Shown here in pieces: positions 1 through 7,989 of a stretch of 16,033 bases of DNA. The DNA lies in contig CAUDNR010001141.1 in NCBI GenBank assembly GCA_958430865.1, forward strand, positions 1 through 16,033. Direction: 5' to 3'. Position numbers and translations under genes: made by a program. This DNA is from Entrophospora sp. SA101. Its lineage: Eukaryota; Glomeromycota; Glomeromycetes; Entrophosporales; Entrophosporaceae. Position 1 is the stretch's first letter. Each line of letters begins with the position of its first letter. The notes beneath the pieces are model-generated. The model was not told the DNA's origin. It made no database searches and was given only the letters and a program-made list of their open reading frames with translations.

Positions 1-310
1 CTGTTTGTAAAATATATTTATCAACGTTTTATTATTATCAATTATTCAAATAATTATATAGGCGGGTTTGATCGAAGCAAGTGTCAAAGTCAAGATCTAT
101 GAAGTTTGCAAAACGAATGTTTATCAATTATTCAACAATTATATAGGCGGGTTTGATCGAAGTAAGTATTAAAGTAGTTGAGATCTACGAAGCTTTTTGT
201 AAAATATATTTACCAACGTTTTATTATTATCAATTATTCAAATAATTATATAGGCGGGTTTGATCGAAGTAAATTTTAGTCAATATCTATAAAGTTTGCA
301 AAACGAATGA
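1..310. repeat. Three-copy imperfect tandem repeat
   Basis: Three diverged copies of one unit lie head to tail. Each carries the core ATATAGGCGGGTTTGATCGA (GGCGGG at 61, 146 and 253). Copies one and three also share the leader TTTGTAAAATATATTTA near 4 and 199, and the tail AGTTTGCAAAACGAATG near 104 and 294. The middle copy lacks the leader. Spacings of 85 and 107 nt are unequal, so this is an old array with internal deletions. No reading frame spans it. It may run past the left edge of the window. Confidence 0.85.
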
Positions 311-840
311 CCAATAAAAAGTTGTGGGACTAAGTGACTTGCACCATATAAGGTTATGTCGAGAGATTGGTCAAGAGACGAGTTAGAAAGAGAGTTGGTT
401 TTCAACCAAGTTGAAAACCAACCTTTTAAATACATCTTCGAGTAGTACAATTTAATTTATTAGACTATTTTGAAGGTTTGTCGCATGCTTTCTTCCAACT
501 TCTTAAATTTGAACCATTTGTCGAATATTTTTATTAACTCTCATATTAATATAAATAATTCATTTATTTTTACGTTATCAAATTCACGATTTTGATTGGT
601 CAATCAATGATTACATGTATTAAAATTTCGTCAAAACATAGCTCTAAATCTTTAATTAGTTTCGACTAAATAAAATAAATAAACATTTAAAACCATAATT
701 ATCCACTAATTAAACTAATATGTTAGTAAACCTATTCCACATAAACATAATAAACAATTGTTATCATCAATTAATTCACGCTCTCTCAAACATAATTGGT
801 AATACATCAAATTAACATGAATTATTGTAGAAATGAACTG
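311..840. other. AT-rich intergenic sequence, no gene seen
   Basis: No open frame with coding character, splice-compatible exon or RNA gene is visible on either strand. It contains the inverted repeat at 394-422 and a weaker 7-bp palindrome at 592-607 (TTGATTG, GT, CAATCAA). Confidence 0.6.
394..422. repeat. Perfect 13-bp inverted repeat with 3-nt spacer
   Basis: GTTGGTTTTCAAC at 394-406 and its exact reverse complement at 410-422 are separated only by CAA. Transcribed from the plus strand it would form a 13-bp hairpin followed by a short T run (CCTTTT). It belongs to no recognised gene and could be a remnant of a foldback element. Confidence 0.85.
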
Positions 841-1024
841 TCGACGAAATAATTTTCGACGAAATGAACTTTCGACAAAATAAACTTTCGACGAAATGAA
901 CTTTCGACGAAACGATTGTCAACGAAATAATTGTCAATGAAGTGATTGTCGACGAAGTGATTGTCGACGAAATAATTTTCGACGAAATGAACTTTCGACG
1001 AAATGGGTGTCGACGAAAATGAAT
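841..1024. repeat. Minisatellite, 12 units of 15-16 bp
   Basis: The motif TCGACGAAAT recurs with starts at 841, 856, 872, 888, 904, 919, 934, 949, 964, 979, 995 and 1010. Spacing is always 15 or 16 bp. Variants such as TCAACG and TCAATG occur in the middle, so the array is partly diverged. The short open frames across it on the minus strand only translate the repeat (FVDNH- or SSTIT-like pentamers) and are not treated as genes. Confidence 0.92.
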
Positions 1025-1240
1025 CAGACCCATTTTTTACAAATTGGTTTTTTTGGTCCAAAGTGGAGGGATAAAGGTTCTATTTATAAGTTTTTGTAGC
1101 GATTTATTAGACTATTAGCACATGATCACGAAATAGTCTATTTTATGAAAAATTACATCAATACGCATTTGCAAGCTAGGATGCTTTGCATCCAGTTCTG
1201 GCATAGCCCACACAATTGACACGAGATATATGAAGGTTCA

Positions 1241-1336
1241 AATGTGGCCAAAAACGCGGAATCTGCCACATTCGAATGTGGTCAAAAATTCAGAATTGGC
1301 CACATCGTTATTCTGATGATAGTTCGCATGTGGCCA
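1241..1336. repeat. Cluster of ATGTGGCCA motifs in both orientations
   Basis: ATGTGG(C/T)CA occurs directly at 1242-1250, 1276-1284 and 1328-1336. In inverse it occurs at 1264-1271 (TGCCACAT) and 1297-1305 (TGGCCACAT). Adjacent direct and inverted copies give two potential hairpins with short AT-rich loops. No coding frame runs through it. Confidence 0.7.
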
Positions 1337-1413
1337 AAGTATTGAATCACATCACACTCAAAGAAAGAGTGCCAACACACGCATACCAGGATCATAGTCA
1401 TAGTTATATCTAC

Positions 1414-1515
1414 CTAGTAGATACATACTCTAGTTATAGTAAATACATAGTCTAGCCCTAGTAGATACATAACCTGGCTAAGTAGACATATAATCTATTA
1501 GATTATGTATCTACT
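1414..1515. repeat. CTAGTAGATACATA repeats and imperfect hairpin
   Basis: CTAGTAGATACATA appears at 1414 and again near 1458. A third, altered form (AGTAGACATATAATCT, 1481-1496) pairs with AGATTATGTATCTACT at 1500-1515 across a 3-nt loop, with 14 of 16 positions complementary. It looks like a foldback or decayed tandem array. Confidence 0.65.
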
Positions 1516-2757
1516 CAAAGCCATAATAGACAAGACTTATATTCTTGACCCTTGTGGTCAAACAACCACAAAGATCAATGGACAAGCTATTATTAGATAA
1601 ATTAATCAATAAAAACATATATTTTTAATAGGTTGTTTATTCAAATTAGCTTCAGAATGTTTCCCATGTTGTTTTTTATAGAGATTTAGAAAGCTCTAAC
1701 ATCTTTAAATGTTGTCAAAGAAATAAGCCATTCCTTAATAAGAAGAAAATTATCAAAGGAAAAGTGGACCCTGAAGAAAATGAATTAACAAATAAATTAT
1801 TAAAAAAATTAATTTTTATATATGCCCATTGTATGTATATATATTAATAAAGATGATGAACTGAATTTAAAAAAAAAATTTTTTTCTCTTATTATCTAAC
1901 TCATGCCTCAAGTTGGCCCGGAAGTTGAAAGTTAAGTTGAAATATTAATATATAAAATAATAAATTAAATTTTATCACAAGTGATCGTCAAATTGCGAAT
2001 TTCTATGTTGTAGTAAAAAAGCAAGCTTTTAAATAGAGATGCCAAAATTTCAGTTCTGCCAATTAGAGCATGAGATATGGCTGTGCAACAGGGTGTAAAA
2101 GTATCTGCCTTTTGAGGTTACATGTAATATGGAAAAGTGTAACAAAGTTATTTTTAAATAGCACTAAAGATGATGGATGACCATGTATTACCACAAGTAG
2201 TTCTTAAAGTGGAGGCAAGATTAGCTTTAGATCGGAGTTCATCCGAAGTCCTATCATGTGTGACACATAATAATAATATATATATATAGTAATAATATAT
2301 ATATAGTAATAATAATAGTGATAGTAATAATAGATAGGAAAACTTCATTTAAAATACGTTTTATTATTTTGTTATTTGTATTGCCAAAATTACTAATCTC
2401 ACGAATTTATTTATGTGATGGTGGTGAAACAAAAATTTTAAAAATCATAATCCGCTGCAGCAACTATTAAAATGTATATTAATATGTTATTGTCATCACA
2501 TTAATAACTATTCTATTAATATATTAGAATTCAACAATTTTATTAGCATTAATAAATAAAGTTTGTTGTTTGAAAGTAAAAAATTCTTTGTCATCTGGTA
2601 CACCCCAGTTGGAATTTTTTTATCCCTGAAATTTCTTAATTTTGATGATCATAATAAGACTTGCATTATCAAAATTAAATCATATATTAATATTAATATA
2701 TATTTTTTTGATAATAATTATTGCCAGTAAAATTTCAATCTTTTATATTTCTCCAAA
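1516..2757. other. Intergenic, low-complexity AT-rich, no gene seen
   Basis: I see no supportable gene. A TA/ATAGTAATA microsatellite covers about 2268-2335, and the 64-codon minus-strand frame through it is a product of the repeat. A palindromic ATATTAATATTAATAT motif lies at about 2684-2701, shortly before the next gene, and the immediate upstream DNA has no distinct promoter motif beyond AT-richness. Confidence 0.6.
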
Positions 2758-2909
2758 ATGAATTCTAACAAAACAGAATCTTCTAGCTCAAGACAAGAAG
2801 AATTGGACAGCAATTATGAAATCATTAATCATTTCCAAGGTAATTACAAAGATCCTAATAATAGTAGTACTGAATACTTGCCAATTAGTAAGTAGAAACT
2901 CCCTTTGGC

Positions 2910-2945
<36 letters not shown>

Positions 2946-4826
2946 TTTATTACATTTGTTTATTTATTTGTTTGTCATTTATTGTTTTAATATAAAGATA
3001 ATTTGTCTGACTTATCAAGCTACGACTCATACTCGACACATTCATCAACACCGACAGATTCTAGTGGATTGTTATCATCATCGTTTATAGGTCATGACGA
3101 AGGAAAAACTTGGATAGATCAACAAGTATATGGAAATCGTGAACAGATCTCTCTTTCATCATTTCATGTTGCATATCTCGGTGAGAGTGTAGATAAACAT
3201 TGTAAAGACAATATTTTCTCAAAACTATCAGTAAGTCTTGGCAAATATTTTTCGTATAATGAAGAAGAGGTGGAAGAAGAAGAATCCGATGTCAAGGAAA
3301 AACGTCATATCCTATATCCACAAGGAAATGATTATCACATCGATACTAAAGTCTCACTATGCGTACTTGACCTTACCAACAAACCTTTATCAGATGCCAA
3401 AGATAATTTACTCAAAAATTATTTAAAGGTCAAATCTGGCGATGGCAATGACCGGAAACGAAAGATGAAATCTACTACTACTTGTAAGAGAATTAATCGT
3501 CGTTGGATTGATCTATGTGTAATCTTTTTACCATCAAAGTTTTCAAAAATACCTTCTGTACATATTCCAATTATGCTAGAGCTACACAAATATGTGACTT
3601 TATTTCCCGTTATCTGTTCAGTCGATCCAGAAACTGGTCTAGAGTGTGTAGTGGAAGGAAATCGTAAAAAACTATTGAAATATTTTCTATATAAAAAAAT
3701 CGGACTCTTTATATGGAATGATGATATTGTGAATGATGAAGATTTAGCCAGTGACGTTTCTACAACACAAGTAATGCTTGACAAAGAGTTCTCAAAATTG
3801 GATGATGAATGTGTTTATTATAATATGCAAATCCTAAGATCTCAGGCAATCAAATTAAAACAAAAGTACCAATCAAAAAATGACTCGGCGAATCGTGAGG
3901 GTTTCCTTAAAACAAAAGAAAAGTTTATTATTAAAGCAACTGTAGTTATGTTTATAGCTTATTTTACACTTTTTATTTTGACAAGTCTTTCTCAGTTGAA
4001 CTTTGAATCGGACAACAATAGTATTGAGAACAATGATACTTCTGTTGATAAATTATATGATTTGGTTTTTGGTAAACAATATTTTGGTCATAATCATAAT
4101 AATAATCATGTTTCTTATAGAGGATCTTCAGAATATGTTGAAGTTTGGCAAATGTCAAATAATAGATTTTTATTTGATATTATAAATGCAAATTATGCTA
4201 ATTACGAAGGATTTGAGGTTATTTTGCATTATGGTAATGAGACATCGATCAAGAAAAATGTCTATATGATTGATGAGAATCAATATTACTTCGACCTTGA
4301 TTATAAGGAAATTGTTGGGATTAATGAAGATTTATTGATTGAAATCATCGATAAAAATGGTACCATCATGAAGGCATTCAGTTATTTTCCAATAAATATA
4401 GCTCACGAAGAAGAGAAAGAAGTGTTCACAACCAATGATAATTATGAAGATTATGGCGAATTTTTGAAAAATGAATATTTTGGATTTATTGACAAAGATG
4501 GTAGTGACAGTCTTGCTATTGATACAATTTATAAACGAATGAATCAGGTCGTGAATCGAGCAGTTGAGGAATATCACGTAGTGGCGAAACATGTTAAAGA
4601 AATTGTTAACAAGATTGCTGAGGTATCTCAAGAAACTTTTAATTATGTTTTTGAAGCAATTTCTCACTGGTTACCAATCATTTATGAAAATGTTAAAAGT
4701 TTTGTGGAGGTGGATGAGAAAATAGATGACGATAAAGCAATCATTCATGAAAATGTTGAAAGTTTTATGGAGGAGAAGATAGATGACGATGAAGATGAAG
4801 TATGGGCGATTTATTGTGAAGGGTGA
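2758..4826 (+). CDS. Septin-like pseudo-GTPase with one membrane helix
   Basis: Two exons, 2758-2887 and 2998-4826, join in phase (43 codons plus one nt, then two nt plus the rest) to give 652 aa. The donor is GTAAGT and the acceptor TATAAAG. The N-terminal ~75 residues are Ser-rich and disordered. Residues ~98-290 read like a septin G domain: the segment RWIDLCVIFLP (212-222), followed by a helix and YVTLFPVICSVD (242-253), matches the septin order (xxxLYFI, xFMKRLxxxVNxxPVIAKAD). The nucleotide motifs are lost: no GKS/GKT follows YLGES (103-107), DTPG is DLTN (168-171), and AKAD is CSVD. One hydrophobic helix lies at ~353-376. It is followed by a probable beta-rich domain with sequons at 383, 389, 457 and 497, then amphipathic helices and an acidic tail. 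I infer a cytosolic N-terminus and lumenal or external C-terminus. The septin relationship is by eye; function unknown. Confidence 0.8.
2888..2997 (+). other. Intron 1 of the septin-like gene, with (AT)n
   Basis: This 110-nt intron has a consensus GTAAGT donor and ends TAATATAAAG. It carries an (AT)n microsatellite of about 30 nt at 2911-2942, so its length probably varies between strains. Reading through the donor gives an immediate stop (AAG TAG), which supports splicing. Confidence 0.8.
4686..4790 (+). repeat. Internal duplication in the acidic tail of the septin-like gene
   Basis: GAAAATGTT(A/G)AAAGTTTT begins at 4686 and at 4749, a 63-nt offset that keeps the frame. Both copies end in GATAGATGACGA-like sequence. 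The protein thus has two versions of ENVxSF(V/M)E followed by EKIDDD. The copies differ by a few substitutions and a 6-nt indel, so the event is fairly recent. Confidence 0.85.
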
Positions 4827-5113
4827 TTGAAAACTATTTTCTTTTTTTAAAAATATTTAATCATTGTTTTATTTTAATTTTATTATGATAGTAGTTTTTC
4901 ATCTGTATATACATATATGAAAAATTAATATATTAATATATTAATATATTAATATTTAGCATGTTTGTACAGCTTTTTAATAATATTAATTAATTTATTA
5001 ATTTTCTTGCTAATCTTCTTCATCTTTGCAAATTTCTATTTTTAATTATTTTTTATCTAACTTTATAAATAAAAATCATGTAAAATAATTTCATAAATTA
5101 ATACCAAAAAAAT
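4827..5113. other. Shared 3' intergenic space of two convergent genes
   Basis: The septin-like gene and SNRNP35 converge here, with 287 nt between stop codons. The space is almost pure A+T. It includes a TTAATATA repeat at about 4924-4956. No canonical AATAAA stands out at a sensible distance for either gene. Confidence 0.6.
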
Positions 5114-6404
5114 TTAACGATTATGGTGATTATGATAATTATGGTGATTATGATGATTATGATGATTATGATGATTATGATGATGATTTTTCGGCCTTTT
5201 TCTTGATTTAGAATACGAATCTGATGAATTATATCTACTACTACTATTTCCATCACCAACATCATTCCTATCATGGCTATATGAATGCCTATCATCTGGT
5301 TTTTTTCTATCATTTCTATAATGATCATTTTTAGATCTCTGTTTATCTTGTCTGCGCCAACAGTCTTCATGTTTCTGATCAGGAAGGATTTCAGGCATAT
5401 TTTGATTTCCTACAACATGCCTTGAAAATATCCAAGTGAATTAATATTATTGTACAATTAAAAAAAAAATTTTTTTTAAAAAAAAAAGATAAAGCTTACA
5501 ATGGCCTTTTAAACGGTCTGTCAATTGCTCCAAATCTAAGTTGGCCAGATTCTTTTCTACCGCCGAATCCGCCACCTAAACGTCTAGGTATCCATCCTTT
5601 CATTACTCTACTTCTTTCATAATCAACTAAAACCATACGATCATCGATCGTCAATTTATATGAATTCTATAAATAAATAAATAAGAAATATGTTTCATAA
5701 AGATGATGATGATGTTGATATTAAAGTCGTTATTACTTTGTAGGCATCCTCACAAGCTTTTTCATGATCAAATTCAATAAAAGCATATCCACGTGGATCT
5801 CCTGTCACTAATTTATTTTTTTAAAAAAGCATTTAAGAATTTGCATTCTTTGAAATAATCCATCATATCTAAACATCTAATCTTATTGAATAGCATATAT
5901 ATATATATATAACTACCTAGGTTGCACACTAGTTTAACTTTTTTTATAGATCCAAATTTCTCAAAAAGATGTCTTAATGTTCCTAAATAATAAATAATTT
6001 AATGGTATTCAACTGATTGAAAAAATAATAATAATAAAATCCAAAGATTTTCTTTCTTCTTTACCTTCTGTAGTAATTGGATTTAATCTTCCAACAAACA
6101 AAGTTTTATATGGATCACTAGTAATATCATTATTATCTCTGGGTGGAAGATCTAAAATATATTATTAGTTGGTTGAGTCACATCATGTAGTGTGTATAAA
6201 AAAACCTGCTGATAATATTAATTACAATTTGATAACTGAGCTCTTATAATTCCATGATCGTGCGGTACAGAATCAGTTCCATCAATACTTCCAGCTAAAT
6301 ATATAAAAAGTACTTCTTTATTATATAGTTGATTGAAGTTTTAGTACGGGTATGATCGTTATTAGTTTACCTTGAAGTGGATCATACTTTTTCGCATACC
6401 ACAT
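5114..6404 (-). CDS. SNRNP35: U11/U12 snRNP 35 kDa protein (minor spliceosome)
   Basis: Seven exons on the minus strand: 6404-6371, 6294-6226, 6151-6065, 5982-5917, 5807-5737, 5666-5500, 5420-5114. Together they give 801 nt, exactly 266 codons plus TAA, with all six GT-AG introns (70-109 nt) in phase. The N-terminus [15 protein letters not shown] matches the conserved start of U11/U12-35K. An RRM follows, with RNP2 LFVGRL (52-57) and RNP1 RGYAFIEF (91-98). Next comes the family signature [20 protein letters not shown] (132-151) with LRFG and RPF. Human 35K is 246 aa. By family knowledge this is the U1-70K counterpart in the U11/U12 di-snRNP that helps recognise U12-type 5' splice sites in the nucleus. 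The charged tail (175-240) resembles the RD/RE-rich tail of the family. Residues ~243-266 are an unusual His/Asn run. None of its own introns has a U12-type donor. Confidence 0.93.
5118..5190. repeat. GATTATGAT microsatellite encoding the His/Asn tail
   Basis: On the plus strand GATTATGAT and close variants (GGTGATTATGATAATTATG) repeat in 9-bp steps. On the minus strand this is read as ATC/ATA-rich DNA in a frame giving NHH triplets, the last ~24 residues of SNRNP35. The repeat stays in frame up to the stop codon at 5116-5114. Confidence 0.85.
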
Positions 6405-6422
6405 TTTTAAATTCTTTGTATA

Positions 6423-6436
6423 CATATATATATAAG
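6423..6436 (-). promoter_or_regulatory. TATA-like stretch upstream of SNRNP35
   Basis: CATATATATATAAG (plus strand) lies about 19-32 nt before the start codon at 6404. In such AT-rich DNA it may be chance, and the transcription start is not known. It is offered only as the best local candidate. Confidence 0.2.
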
Positions 6437-7828
6437 TGATACAATTATTTTTTTAAAAAAATTTTTTATTGAAGAAACTTTAAAACAATACAATATAAAA
6501 ATAAGAAAATATGGCACATGACTGTAATAGCATACCCAACAAAGTGAACATGTCACAAAGAAATTTCTGGTTCAAAAAAATTAGTAATTTACTATTATAT
6601 TCCTAACCATAAAAAACTAGATCAAAACAAGTTAAATACATCATAATTCATCAAACCACAATCATTCAATAATCATTGGCTAAACACAATTTGATAAAAA
6701 TATCTACGATATTTACTTTTGCGGGTTGTTAATTGGGCTTGTCCTTGACCTTTTACTTCATCATAAAAGCAAACTACAGTATATAACATAAATCAAAAAT
6801 TTGATGAATAATTAATAAAATAGGGTCGAAAAAAATTAAAATCAAAAATAAATCAAACAAAATTACTAGCAATATATTTAGATTTTAATATTGATATGTT
6901 CCCAACACCCTTCTACATTCCGTTAAAAAAAAAATCTTTTTTTTTATTTTATGATTTGTGCACTGAATTACGGCAATTCGGAATTGCATAAATAAATTCA
7001 GCATGGCACCCAAAAGTCGTAATTATTTATGGCCTAATTTTTTTTAATTCGTAATCCGTGAAACATCTGCAAAATTTTCATAATAACAGAATTTGGCGCA
7101 AAATTTGCAGATCACTAATTAAAATTTTCTGGACTCCAACTTTCACCCCAACGTAACCACCCTTTATGTTGATATAAACTAAAATTGTATATACTTTTAA
7201 CACATGATATTAATCTCGAAGTTTAAATATATATATATAAAATTTAAAGGTTTGAGTAAGCAACTAAAAATAATTATGATGTAAAAATGGTTGTAGAATT
7301 AATTTTATCCAAGAAAAATATAAATATGTTATTTCTATTTAGTTTTTAATAGTTACTCTTTTTAAAATAAAATAAAATTATCGTGGTCATGTAATTTTCT
7401 TGACTCATGTTAGTCACGTGAGGTAATGTCAGATTCTGAAAATTATAATGTTTGCAGTTGTTTCACAGGTTACGAATTAATGTCATTAATAGTAGTAATA
7501 GGGTTTCTATTTGAATATGTTTGTTCATTATGAATTTGAGTATGTAAAGTCAATTGGATTTTATGAAGTGCGATAATAATAAAAGAATAGTTTTAAATTT
7601 GTAAAAAAGAAGAGGCATTTTTATTTTGAAGAAATATACGGAGAAAACAAGTATTTAATTGAATAAAATTTCTAATTCAAGTTATAACATTTGTAAACTT
7701 CCCATGATAATTATTCTTCTTGCACCATTACAATATACATACAATGACATGATAATTCTTTATTCATCCCGGGCACTCAATTTGGAACTTTTAATAATCC
7801 TATTTTATCATCATCATTATTGCTGCTT
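6437..7828. other. Intergenic, no gene seen; two palindromic segments
   Basis: No coding exon can be assembled on either strand. Two structured sites are visible. GCAATTC, G, GAATTGC at 6973-6987 is a 15-bp perfect palindrome. ATCTGCAAAATTTT at 7065-7078 is matched in inverse, with one base missing, by AAAATTTGCAGAT at 7100-7112. Both fall in a less AT-biased island (about 6960-7150) that could be an old repeat element. Confidence 0.5.
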
Positions 7829-7935
7829 GTATCAAGTGTTTTTACTTGTATCAAGCGTTTTACTTACGCCAAGTGTTTTTAATTACGTCAAGTGGTTTTA
7901 CTTACGCCAAGGGATTTTACTTTAGTCAAATCGTC
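7829..7935. repeat. Minisatellite, six units of 18-19 bp
   Basis: TCAAG or CCAAG followed by (T/C)G-TTTT-ACTTA recurs at 7832, 7851, 7869, 7888, 7907 and 7926. Spacing is 19 bp except for one 18-bp step. Nearby at 7971-7987 is ACTTTAG, TTA, CTAAAGT, a perfect 7-bp inverted repeat. A small open frame overlapping the array is not coding-like. Confidence 0.85.
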
Positions 7936-7989
7936 AAAATGGCCCTGGTGAGAAATTACCTTTAGTCAATACTTTAGTTACTAAAGTCA

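Noticed and set aside
812..1061. Two overlapping minus-strand open frames of 73 and 79 codons
   Set aside because: They only translate the 15-16 bp minisatellite. Periodic pentamers in two frames show the openness comes from the repeat.
2154..2348. 64-codon minus-strand frame rich in Leu and Tyr
   Set aside because: Half of it is the TA/ATAGTAATA microsatellite, and there is no family likeness or splice support.
3003..3005. TTG at 3003 as the start of the septin-like protein
   Set aside because: An upstream exon from ATG 2758 with a perfect GTAAGT donor joins in phase, so TTG is internal.
4487..4540. Possible EF-hand loop (DKDGSDSLAID) in the septin-like protein
   Set aside because: Position 6 of the loop is Asp, not Gly, the last position lacks the acidic residue, and no paired hand is seen.
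5464..5502. Stop of SNRNP35 at the TAA after RPFKRPL, with no exon 7
   Set aside because: The TTG TAA overlaps a consensus GTAAGC donor. A phased acceptor at 5421 gives a charged tail like that of the family and an exact 801-nt frame. An intron-retained short form remains possible.
7659..7925. 88-codon plus-strand frame
   Set aside because: It runs into the 19-bp minisatellite, has no domain likeness and sits in unstructured AT-rich DNA.
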